Part shown: positions 8,763-15,290 of the stretch, piece after piece | Layout: every line of letters begins with the position of its first letter | How positions within the stretch are numbered: position 1 is the stretch's first letter | NCBI GenBank assembly: GCA_002337005.1 | Contig: DDFD01000075.1 | Span: forward strand, 1-58,002 | Source of the DNA: Flavobacteriales bacterium UBA1937 | Lineage (GTDB): Bacteria > Bacteroidota > Bacteroidia > Flavobacteriales > Weeksellaceae | Reading direction: 5' to 3' | DNA: 58,002 nucleotides | Notes under the pieces: generated by a model | Told to the model about the DNA's origin: nothing | What the model saw: the letters and a program-made list of their open reading frames with translations, nothing else | Databases searched by the model: none | Program-made: the position numbers and the translations under genes

Positions 8763-9473
8763 TTAAGAGAGATATTTCAAAAAAGGTTTTATTTTCTGTA
8801 TTTGTATTAAGTAATTTTTCTGATTCAGGTAACAGTATATGTTTAAAATGAAAAGTAAAGCAAAAAGTGGAATTGATGAATAGCTTAGATTATCATCATG
8901 CAAAAATCTTAAACTATCATAAAACATACCTGAAAAAGCCTTTAAATGGAAGAAAAATTGTAAATAACTGCCCAATAAAACTAATGTAAGTGTTGCATAG
9001 TTTTGATAAAAAGTTAAACGATAATTGTTATATTTTTTGATGAGTTTAAAATCTTTTAAATTGCTAAAATACTGAAATAGTGGAATTAAAATAACTAGGG
9101 AAGATACAGAGGTAAAACTGTAAAAAAATATTTTTTCGGAAAAGTGCCAACTTAAAAAAAAGAAAAATAAAATGGTAGAGAAGGTGATTATAAAACTTTG
9201 TTTAAAGAGTCTGATTGTTTCAGTATAAACAATTTTTTTCATGAAAATGCTGATATCATCTAAACTGTAATTTGGGTTGTAAATCATTCTAAGTTCTAGT
9301 TTCCAACTTAGTTTCACTTTCTCAAAAGCATCCTCAAAACTTAGGTTTTCTTCTCTTTGTAAATCAGAAATTTGAGAAACGAAATGGTCGTTTACTTCGA
9401 TAAGAATATCAATCGGAAGTTTTTTGGAAAGCAAATAATTAAGGATTTCGGCGAGTTGAGGTTCGGTTATCAT
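8763..9473 (-). CDS. Four-TM membrane protein of a PadR-controlled operon (copy 2)
   Basis: 236 residues. A soluble N-terminal part (~1-75) reads LAEILNYLLSKKLPIDILIEVNDHFVSQI, followed by a helix ending SFEDAFEKVKLSWKLELRM. Four hydrophobic segments follow (~90-110, ~115-135, ~160-180, ~205-225). The N-terminal half closely resembles that of the next gene upstream (shared pattern KxLPIDxxxExxDH and LSFxEAFExVKxSWK), so the two are paralogues. Its ATG overlaps the upstream stop codon (ATGA, 9470-9473), indicating translational coupling. The layout resembles small membrane proteins that follow PadR genes in many bacteria, some of which have alpha-helical HAAS-type N-termini. The function is unknown. 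Confidence 0.75.
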   Translation of the reverse strand: MITEPQLAEILNYLLSKKLPIDILIEVNDHFVSQISDLQREENLSFEDAFEKVKLSWKLELRMIYNPNYSLDDISIFMKKIVYTETIRLFKQSFIITFSTILFFFFLSWHFSEKIFFYSFTSVSSLVILIPLFQYFSNLKDFKLIKKYNNYRLTFYQNYATLTLVLLGSYLQFFFHLKAFSGMFYDSLRFLHDDNLSYSSIPLFALLFILNIYCYLNQKNYLIQIQKIKPFLKYLS

Positions 9474-10171
9474 AATTTTAAGTTTACTCTGTTTTTCAAT
9501 TCCTTAATTGATTTTTTATACGCAATAAAGTACAATAAACCAAATAGCCACCAAATAATATATATATAAGTAGTTAATAAATGGAATAAAATTTTAAAAG
9601 AAATTTCGAAATTTAATAGTTTATGTATAAGTTCTATATCTTTATCATTATTAGGGATAAAAATATTATATATTAAGATGAAAAATCCGCCAACCAAAAA
9701 ATTGCTTGCACCTTTTTGGTAAACACTTATTCTTTTTGAATATGTATTAAATGTTGTCTTTTGTATTTTAAAGTTTATTAAGAGTAATGTAGCTGTTGTT
9801 ATAACACAAAAATAATATACGGTTTCAATAGTGAATTTGTATAAATGCGCGTTATAATAAGCTAATAATAATGTAATTATAAATAAGGGAGTAAAATAAC
9901 AAAGTGTTTTTAAGAATATTTTTGAATAATTTTCTTGTTGAATACTTATCTCGTAATTAGTCAACATTTTTAATCTTGAAAAAGAAAATTTATAAATAAA
10001 TTCAACCTTCCAAGAAACTTTTACTTGTTCAAAAGCTTCGTTAAAACTTAGGTTTTCCATACTTTCAATTTGCTCTATCATATGGTCTTTTATTTCTAAA
10101 ACCAAATCAATTGGTAGATTTTTAGAAATTAAATACTGGGTAATCTCTTTATTTTGTTCTAGTGTTATCAT
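9470..10171 (-). CDS. Four-TM membrane protein of a PadR-controlled operon (copy 1)
   Basis: The start is placed at ATG 10171 (MITLEQNKEITQYLISKNLP), 4 bases after the PadR stop; earlier in-frame ATGs lie inside padR. The 233-residue product has a soluble helical N-terminus (~1-75, with NLPIDLVLEIKDHMIEQI and LSFNEAFEQVKVSWK) followed by four membrane segments. It is a paralogue of the gene just downstream, with which it overlaps by four bases. Together with padR it forms a three-gene operon. A plausible role is a membrane stress or export accessory pair controlled by PadR, but nothing in the sequence proves a substrate. Confidence 0.75.
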   Translation of the reverse strand: MITLEQNKEITQYLISKNLPIDLVLEIKDHMIEQIESMENLSFNEAFEQVKVSWKVEFIYKFSFSRLKMLTNYEISIQQENYSKIFLKTLCYFTPLFIITLLLAYYNAHLYKFTIETVYYFCVITTATLLLINFKIQKTTFNTYSKRISVYQKGASNFLVGGFFILIYNIFIPNNDKDIELIHKLLNFEISFKILFHLLTTYIYIIWWLFGLLYFIAYKKSIKELKNRVNLKL

Positions 10172-10175
10172 TGTT

Positions 10176-10499
10176 TTAAATATTAAAAATAGCATTCAGA
10201 TTAAACAAATAGCTTTTCATTTCGGCTTCTTGTGCAGCTTGTTGCTTTTTGCCTTTTTCAGTAAGAAAATAGTATTTTCGGTCTCTTCCGTTTACGTTTT
10301 GCATTTCAGAATAGATAATACCTTCGTTTTCTAATTTATGCAGAATAGGATAGAGCGCACCTTCCGTCATCTCAAGTTCACCTTTGGTAATTTCTTTGGC
10401 ACGTTGCGTAATTTGGTAACCGTACATTTTTACTTCTTTTGCTAGAAGTTTCAAGACGATATTTTGCAAAGTGCCTTTATATAATGCGTTTTTTTTCAT
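10176..10499 (-). CDS. PadR family transcriptional regulator
   Basis: A 107-residue winged-helix protein. The PadR signature is clear: GTLQNIVLKLLAKE, then MYGYQITQRAKEITKGEL, EGALYPILHKLENEGII and the wing DRKYYFLTEKGKK. PadR proteins act as dimers that repress nearby genes and release DNA on binding small ligands. It is the first gene of an operon with two paralogous membrane proteins. Its own promoter carries TATGTAT/ATACATA inverted repeats around the -7 box (see 10550-10588), which suggests autoregulation. Confidence 0.9.
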   Translation of the reverse strand: MKKNALYKGTLQNIVLKLLAKEVKMYGYQITQRAKEITKGELEMTEGALYPILHKLENEGIIYSEMQNVNGRDRKYYFLTEKGKKQQAAQEAEMKSYLFNLNAIFNI

Positions 10500-10549
10500 T
10501 TTGAAATATTTTTTTGTAAAACGTACTCTTAGGTTTAATACCTATGTAA

Positions 10550-10588
10550 ATTATGTATTGCAAATATATACATAATTTTCTTATGTAT
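10550..10588 (-). promoter_or_regulatory. PadR operon promoter with overlapping ATGTAT inverted repeats
   Basis: ATTATGTAT (10550-10558) and ATACATAAT (10568-10576) form a perfect 9-bp inverted repeat, and a third half-site TTATGTAT lies at 10581-10588. The minus-strand -7 box TATATTTG (10561-10568) sits inside the repeat. ATGT-n-ACAT dyads are the known type of PadR operator, so this is the likely autoregulatory site. Confidence 0.6.
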
Positions 10589-10633
10589 AAAAATAATATT
10601 TTTTGAATAATAAACCTCAAATAAAGTTTTTTG

Positions 10634-10641
10634 TATCTTTG
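10634..10641 (+). promoter_or_regulatory. -7 box of the gene at 10660
   Basis: TATCTTTG fits TAnnTTTG and lies 18 bases before the chosen ATG at 10660. This supports that start over the earlier in-frame one at 10603, which would lie upstream of the promoter. Confidence 0.5.
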
Positions 10642-10659
10642 AAATTATCATTACTAAAG

Positions 10660-11709
10660 ATGAAAGACGTAAAAATAGAATTTAGAAAACCGATGTATCC
10701 TGTAAAGCCAGAATTGATGGATTACTTGGAAAAAAACAATCGTCTTACCAATATTAGGTTTTATTATGATGATCTTTTGCGTTTTTCGGATTATACACCA
10801 GTACTAGACAAAGAGGGGAAAGATACACTTTGGCTGAGTGTTTATTATCCAGAATTGGAACATGACGAGATAGAGGCTAACCTTAATAAAATTTATACTT
10901 TACTACATTCTGACGGAGATGTAGAAGTCTTGCCGTTCTTAAAAGTAGATTCTATTCACTTTTGTACGTTTGGGAATTCTAAACCTTTTAGAATTAGAGT
11001 AAGAAATATCTTGAATGATAATTACACCAATTTTTACATCAAAAAAGCAGATGCTTCTAGGATTTATGGTTTAGAATTAGAAGAAATTCTATCGCCCAAT
11101 CGTATTAATTTTCTTCTTTATAAAGATACTTTAATAGAAGAACATATTCTAGGGATTCCCGGAGATGTATTTATAGGCCAGCATTTAGAAAATTGTAATC
11201 CTTTAGAAAAAGCACAGATAGCCAAAGAATTTGTAAAATTTAATGAGCGCTGTATGATAGGACTTTTGGGAGATATGCGTTCTTATAATTATGTAATTAT
11301 TCCTACCCATGATTTTGATCAGGTGGTTTATAGAATTAGAGCGATTGATTTTGACCAACAATGTTATGAAGGTAATCTCAAAATTTATTTACCTCAATAT
11401 TTTAAAGAAAACAAAAAAATGGTAGAATTGGTACAAGAAAAACTAAAACCCAATTCCATAGAGCAATACAAAAAAGAAGTGCGTTCTGCTATTGCCAAAC
11501 GTGCAAGTACAGATGGTAGATTAGAGCATCTGATTGCTATTATGAAAAAAGATACCATTTCTAAACCAGAAAGCGTAGAAGAATTGAAAACAGCTTTATT
11601 AAAACTTACTTACAACTCCCAATTTAAAAGATGCGAAACAATGGGAGAAATCTTAGAAACTGGGCTTAATTTTGTGATGAGGAATTACAGAAATTCAAAC
11701 ATAAGATAA
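10660..11709 (+). CDS. Conserved hypothetical protein, possibly with a kinase-like fold
   Basis: The start is placed at ATG 10660 (MKDVKIEFRKPMYPVKPELM), giving 349 residues. No signal peptide or membrane segment is seen. The region ~195-255 contains the pattern NERCMIGLLGDMRSYNYVI followed about 20 residues later by IRAIDFDQQCYEG. A D-x-R-x-x-N element followed by an I-D-F-D element is reminiscent of the catalytic and metal-binding loops of aminoglycoside phosphotransferase/protein kinase folds, but no P-loop is evident. It sits just upstream of ruvC (41 bases), which has its own promoter. The function is unknown, and the kinase idea is a weak analogy. Confidence 0.7.
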   Translation: MKDVKIEFRKPMYPVKPELMDYLEKNNRLTNIRFYYDDLLRFSDYTPVLDKEGKDTLWLSVYYPELEHDEIEANLNKIYTLLHSDGDVEVLPFLKVDSIHFCTFGNSKPFRIRVRNILNDNYTNFYIKKADASRIYGLELEEILSPNRINFLLYKDTLIEEHILGIPGDVFIGQHLENCNPLEKAQIAKEFVKFNERCMIGLLGDMRSYNYVIIPTHDFDQVVYRIRAIDFDQQCYEGNLKIYLPQYFKENKKMVELVQEKLKPNSIEQYKKEVRSAIAKRASTDGRLEHLIAIMKKDTISKPESVEELKTALLKLTYNSQFKRCETMGEILETGLNFVMRNYRNSNIR

Positions 11710-11738
11710 AAATTTTTAGGAATTAATTTCTTTATTTT

Positions 11739-11746
11739 TACATTTG
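11739..11746 (+). promoter_or_regulatory. -7 box of ruvC
   Basis: TACATTTG matches TAnnTTTG and ends only 4 bases before the ruvC ATG. Transcription would begin at or next to the start codon, giving a leaderless mRNA. Confidence 0.5.
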
Positions 11747-11750
11747 CTCT

Positions 11751-12305
11751 ATGCAAACAGAAAAAATCATTTTAGGAATAGACCCAGGAACTGCCGTAAT
11801 GGGTTTCGGCATCATTTCTGTAGAAAAAGGCAAAATGAAACTCATTGCAATAGATGAGCTTATCCTAAAAAAATACCCTAACCACGAGATAAAACTCAAA
11901 AAAATATTCGATAGAACGTTAGCCTTAATAGATGAATTTCATCCAGATGAAGTAGCACTAGAAGCTCCTTTTTTTGGCAAAAATGTGCAGTCTATGCTCA
12001 AGTTAGGCAGAGCGCAAGGTGTAGCAATGGCGGCTAGTCTTCACCGTGAAGTTCCCATTACAGAATATTCTCCCAAAAAAGTAAAAATGGCAATTACAGG
12101 AAATGGTAATGCCAGCAAAGAACAAGTAGCAGGAATGCTACAAAATTTACTTGGTTTAAAAGAATTCCCTACCAAATATCTAGATGCTTCAGATGGTTTA
12201 GCGGTGGCGGTTTGTCATCATTTTAATATGGGTAATGTAGCTTCTGACAAAAATTATACAGGCTGGGCAAGCTTCTTGAAACAAAATCCTGATAGAATTA
12301 AGTAA
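11751..12305 (+). CDS. ruvC: Crossover junction endodeoxyribonuclease RuvC
   Basis: 184 residues, a normal RuvC length. RuvC is the dimeric nuclease that resolves Holliday junctions with RuvAB. The acidic catalytic residues of its RNase H fold are visible: D11 in LGIDPGTAVMGFG, the Glu in VALEAPFFGKN, and the pair in DASDGLAVAVCHH near the C-terminus. QSMLKLGRAQGVAMAA is the conserved helix that follows the second acidic residue. The gene is immediately followed by the ssrA promoter and gene. A -7 box abuts its ATG, so translation may be leaderless. Confidence 0.96.
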   Translation: MQTEKIILGIDPGTAVMGFGIISVEKGKMKLIAIDELILKKYPNHEIKLKKIFDRTLALIDEFHPDEVALEAPFFGKNVQSMLKLGRAQGVAMAASLHREVPITEYSPKKVKMAITGNGNASKEQVAGMLQNLLGLKEFPTKYLDASDGLAVAVCHHFNMGNVASDKNYTGWASFLKQNPDRIK

Positions 12306-12345
12306 CTTGATTTTTTTAAAATTAATTTTAGGAATAATTTTTGAT

Positions 12346-12353
12346 TATATTTG
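12346..12353 (+). promoter_or_regulatory. -7 box of ssrA
   Basis: TATATTTG, a perfect TAnnTTTG box, lies 15 bases upstream of the mature tmRNA 5' end, leaving room for a short 5' leader removed by RNase P. Confidence 0.55.
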
Positions 12354-12367
12354 CATACTCAAAAATT

Positions 12368-12764
12368 GGGGTTGACTGGTTTCGACAGCAAGACCAATGG
12401 GTAAGTAAGCATGCAGAGAACCGTAGTGCGATCTCTTTAATCCCTTGCTACAAAATTTAACTGGCAACGAAGAGTTTGCTCTTGCTGCTTAATCCGAAGC
12501 TTAGTAGGATTAGCGTTTTTCCCGAAGTATAGTAAGGAAACAAGATGTCTCCCGAAAGTTCTGTTCTGCGACGTTCGATTTCGAGGCATAGAAAATGCGG
12601 AAATAAGTCCCGAAAAACTTCGGTTCGGGAACGAAAATTTTAGAAGATAAGCGTAAAGTTGGCTGTTTGCTGTCTGCTTTATGACGAAAACTAATAGCAA
12701 AATAAGCATGTAGAAATCTTATGTATTGCTTGTTTGGACGAGGGTTCGAATCCCTCCAACTCCA
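12368..12764 (+). ncRNA. ssrA: tmRNA (ssrA), tag GNEEFALAA
   Basis: The 5' end GGGGTTGACTGGTTTCGACA and the 3' end GGGTTCGAATCCCTCCAACT plus CCA (to 12764) are the two halves of the tRNA-like domain; GGGGTTG pairs with CAACTCC. The terminal CCA is not fully encoded. The tag frame starts at GGC 12463 and reads GNEEFALAA, then TAA at 12490-12492, ending in the ALAA degron expected for ClpXP. tmRNA with SmpB rescues stalled ribosomes. Its 3' end is the integration site of a 16.9-kb island, and because the island regenerates the 3' sequence the gene remains intact. Its original terminator now lies at 29624-29649. Confidence 0.97.
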
Positions 12765-12768
12765 CAAA
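12753..12768 (+). repeat. attL: 16-bp direct repeat at the ssrA 3' end
   Basis: CCTCCAACTCCACAAA is identical to 29608-29623. It covers the last bases of the tmRNA acceptor strand, a classic target for tyrosine recombinases. Confidence 0.88.
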
Positions 12769-12799
12769 CAATATTGATAATCAATGTTTTATGGATTTC

Positions 12800-12817
12800 A
12801 CACCCGTTTTTGCACCC
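12800..12817 (+). promoter_or_regulatory. Candidate integrase arm-type sites, left end
   Basis: ACACCC (12800-12805) and GCACCC (12812-12817) are spaced 12 bases start to start. The same pair in the same orientation and spacing occurs next to the integrase at 29471-29488. Paired short repeats near both ends of an element are typical binding sites for the N-terminal arm-binding domain of integrases. Confidence 0.4.
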
Positions 12818-12842
12818 TGTAATGTAAACTGGGTGTTTTTTT
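12813..12842 (+). terminator. Short terminator-like hairpin after ssrA
   Basis: CACCC (12813-12817) and GGGTG (12831-12835) form a weak 5-bp stem followed by seven Ts. It may replace the ssrA terminator that the island displaced. The left arm also belongs to a candidate integrase site. Confidence 0.35.
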
Positions 12843-13062
12843 ATAATTTTTTTTCTTTGTTATAGAATTGAATAGTTATTGGGGATTCTCTTGTTATTTG
12901 TGGAATGAATTTTTTAATAAAGACAGAGATAGTGACTTTTTCGAAAAAGAAGATTTTAATTTTAAAAATAAAATTGAAGAAGGCTAAAACAATTTTTAAC
13001 TACAATAGGTAACCAATTTACACGCCAGACGAAGTACACCAAAATACAGATATTATATGAAC
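12843..13062. other. Non-coding/decayed DNA at the left end of the island
   Basis: No intact gene is seen. One open stretch on the plus strand (12868-12987) reads ELNSYWGFSCYLWNEFF and continues with an acidic tail KIEEG before a stop. It lacks a start codon and looks like the C-terminal end of a lost gene. The rest is AT-rich. Confidence 0.35.
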
Positions 13063-13129
13063 TAGCCACGATTTAATCTAACAGTTGATACTAAAAATAT
13101 TAACTTTAAAAAAGATTAAATCGTGACTA
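13063..13129. repeat. 17-bp inverted repeat next to a transposase remnant
   Basis: TAGCCACGATTTAATCT (13063-13079) is the inverse of AGATTAAATCGTGACTA (13113-13129) with one mismatch. It lies directly before the IS256-type remnant and could be a scar of insertion-sequence ends or a transcriptional hairpin. Confidence 0.45.
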
Positions 13130-13332
13130 ATTCAATTTACACCACTAATTTAATTGAAAATCTCAACGGAAAAATTAGAAAATACACCAAAAACAAAATG
13201 TCATTATGCTGTTTTAAAATCCGTTTATCTTGCTTTAAAAGAAGCCACAAAAAATGGTCAATACCTATTCAAAATTGGGGTATTGTTTTAAACCAATTTA
13301 TGCTTATTTTTAAAAAAAGGCTCAGATTATAA
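13117..13332 (+). pseudogene. Remnant of an IS256/mutator-family transposase (C-terminus)
   Basis: The frame reads TTNLIENLNGKIRKYTKNKM, then after two frame changes AVLKSVYLALKEATKKW, then PIQNWGIVLNQFMLIF. This is the conserved C-terminal end of mutator-type transposases. The middle piece is in a shifted frame, about a dozen bases appear deleted after KNKMS, and the N-terminal two thirds, including the DDE residues, are absent. It is a dead remnant, probably older than or carried by the island. Confidence 0.75.
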
Positions 13333-13414
13333 AATTCAAGCCTTAACTTTTTAACCTACACACTTTGTGGAATAGTGTCGTTTTTTTAAATATTTGTTTT
13401 TATTTCATAATATT

Positions 13415-14020
13415 TTAGAATTTATATCCTATTCCTACTTGGAGGAAACTAATCGTTTCTTTAGAGACTATTTTTGAAATGTTAGAAATGCCAAAATTGT
13501 ATCTGGCATCTACAAACATTTTGTTCTGTAAGTTATATTCTAATCCTATAAGTGGAGCTATATTAAAGGTATTAACATTCTCTTTAAAATCAGTTTCTTT
13601 TTCTACACCAGAAGAATCTTTGTAATTGCTTTTGGCGGAAATAATAGCTCCAAAATTAACTCCTGCGGCAAGAGCAAAATTATTGGCAAGTTTATATTTT
13701 CCCAATAATGGTATTTGCAATGTTCCGTAAGTGGTTTTGTCTTCTACTTCTACCGTACTTGTACCTGTACTTGTGGCATTAAATGTACCACCAAGAGTAG
13801 AATAAAGCAATTCTGCCTGTAATGAAACTTTATCATTTAGGCTATGCTCTGCCAACGCACCTATATAAAAACTAGATTTTGGGTCATATGATAGTTTACC
13901 TACCGTAGATTTTACGGATAAAGTAGATAAAGAATAGCCTGCTTTGATCCCAAAATGAGTTTGCTGTGCGGTAATGCCAATACATAAAAGTATAAATGGC
14001 AATAAAATTTGTTTTTTCAT
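13415..14020 (-). CDS. PorT-like outer membrane beta-barrel protein
   Basis: 201 residues from MKKQILLPFILLCIGITAQQ, a signal peptide with cleavage after TAQ. The mature part is typical of small 8-stranded barrels: alternating hydrophobic strands such as HFGIKAGYSLSTLS, SFYIGALAEHSLND, VSLQAELLYSTLGG, FALAAGVNFGAIIS and APLIGLEYNLQNKM, ending FLQVGIGYKF with the terminal Phe needed for insertion by BAM. These proteins are common in Bacteroidetes and mostly of unknown role. It lies at the left edge of the island, downstream of decayed genes, so it may be cargo or a passenger. Confidence 0.8.
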   Translation of the reverse strand: MKKQILLPFILLCIGITAQQTHFGIKAGYSLSTLSVKSTVGKLSYDPKSSFYIGALAEHSLNDKVSLQAELLYSTLGGTFNATSTGTSTVEVEDKTTYGTLQIPLLGKYKLANNFALAAGVNFGAIISAKSNYKDSSGVEKETDFKENVNTFNIAPLIGLEYNLQNKMFVDARYNFGISNISKIVSKETISFLQVGIGYKF

Positions 14021-14030
14021 CATTTAATTT

Positions 14031-14416
14031 TTAAAAATTGTAACTTAACGCTAAAGCTGTACCAGATGTTTCTAATTTAAAATAAGGATTAAACCCAGTG
14101 TTTTTATTATTTTCTGCATCTATTGCCTTGCTTAGATTTTCTTTGCTGAAATTGAAAACGGGATACCTACCGCTACCAAATCAGCACCTATACCTACTAA
14201 TCCTCAACCTATTGTTTCTGTTTTATGAACTGTTCCATTATCATCTACATAGGTTTTATCGCCACCACTTAAGGCTCTTGCAAAGCCAAATCCCATGAAG
14301 GCACCACCTAGACCGCCAAATATCATAGAAACGGTTTTATTGGTTTTATATTTTTGGTAGTAGTTAAGTGCTTCTTGCTTTTGGAATACCTGTTTGTAAT
14401 CTGAAAATCTGTAGTT
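14031..14416 (-). pseudogene. Decayed membrane-associated protein gene
   Basis: The reading frame starts without an ATG, reading SDYKQVFQKQEALNYYQKYK and a glycine-rich membrane stretch MIFGGLGGAFMGFGFARALS. It has an in-frame TGA after HKTETIG, resumes GLVGIGADLVAVGIPFSISA, then needs a frameshift to continue NLSKAIDAENNKNTGFNPYF and end ALALSYNF. This is the C-terminal part of a protein type common in flavobacteria (helix, GG-rich hairpin, extended tail) and it is clearly non-functional. It directly abuts the RHS fragment, in frame after that fragment's stop codon. Confidence 0.65.
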
Positions 14417-14733
14417 TTATCCGTTAAAAAGAGCCTGTATACCGCCACTTATTCCCCCATTCATACTGCCAAGAACTACTGCCCCATTAAAACCAGTAGC
14501 AGAATACATGCCTAATAAGCCACCTGTAGCTCTACCAGTAACAGCACCTATTAATAAACTTTTTGCAAAACCACCCCAAGACCAGTTACCAGTAATTAAG
14601 GATTTAATAATATACATCCCTGCACTTATAGTAGCTCCAACTAAAGCACCATATATGACTGGTGCAATATATGATAAAAAGAAACCTGCCACAAAAAACT
14701 CTCCACTCGGGTCATTGTATAATAATGAATTAT
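14417..14733 (-). pseudogene. Orphan RHS tip fragment (duplicate of 15972-16286)
   Basis: The fragment starts immediately after the immunity gene stop and reads NNSLLYNDPSGEFFVAGFFL, then about 90 residues that match the intact RHS protein with only five amino-acid differences, and stops at TAA 14417-14419 after QALFNG. The intact copy continues with its toxin domain. This is the end of the RHS core plus the first part of a C-terminal cassette, left behind when a new toxin/immunity cassette was inserted upstream. It has no start codon of its own apart from internal ones and is probably silent, though it could act as a donor in recombination. Confidence 0.85.
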
Positions 14734-15288
14734 TTATGGTAATATAATTTCTTTTGGAATAAACTCAAAGTTTCCTGTAAAATATTCGTATCCTCCACAT
14801 GTTTTTGTCCTCAATTTTATTAATTTTTTTTTGAGTTTGTCATTTTCTGAAATATTTAAATTATGTAATAAAGTATCAAAATTATCATCCATCAATAATA
14901 TTTTTCTCCCTTTTTTATAATTAACTAATTTGTAATAATACTTTTTAGTTGATCCACCATCTATAAACTTAGGAAATATATTGTGTTTTTTTAAAAAAAA
15001 ACTATCACATTTATAAATGGAATGTTTTATTGAGTCTTCATTAGACTTCATTAAATCTATGGTAGATGATTGAGAAAAATACTCTGGATTTAATTTATCA
15101 TATTCATCTTTATACCAAAAATGATCAAGAGCTGGTATTTCTACTAAGAAGTTTTTTGTTGTATTATTTTTAATTTCTAATACTAAAATAGAATCTTTTT
15201 TATCTACAGATGTACGAATGATTAAATCCTTTTGCTTACAAGAAAGAATAATTGTAGCACAGATTATTGTGTAAATATATATTTTCAT
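14734..15288 (-). CDS. Lipoprotein, candidate immunity protein for the RHS toxin
   Basis: 184 residues, beginning MKIYIYTIICATIILSCKQK: a short hydrophobic signal with lipobox LSC, so Cys17 would be lipidated and the protein anchored in a membrane facing the periplasm. The rest is hydrophilic, with no recognised domain; it contains TKTCGGYEYFTGNFEF near the end. Its ATG is 2 bases after the RHS stop codon and it is followed directly by an orphan RHS tip. That position, rhs then small gene then orphan tip, is the standard place for the cognate immunity gene in polymorphic toxin loci. The immunity role is inferred from position only. Confidence 0.7.
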   Translation of the reverse strand: MKIYIYTIICATIILSCKQKDLIIRTSVDKKDSILVLEIKNNTTKNFLVEIPALDHFWYKDEYDKLNPEYFSQSSTIDLMKSNEDSIKHSIYKCDSFFLKKHNIFPKFIDGGSTKKYYYKLVNYKKGRKILLMDDNFDTLLHNLNISENDKLKKKLIKLRTKTCGGYEYFTGNFEFIPKEIILP

Positions 15289-15290
15289 AA

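Noticed and set aside
12437..12767. Two leftward open frames of 85-90 codons
   Set aside because: They lie entirely within the tmRNA gene on the opposite strand.
13123..13332. Small intact gene of 69 codons
   Set aside because: It is a frameshifted end of an IS256-type transposase.
14417..14692. A 91-residue membrane protein gene
   Set aside because: The match to the RHS tip shows it is a fragment; the internal ATG is not a real start.
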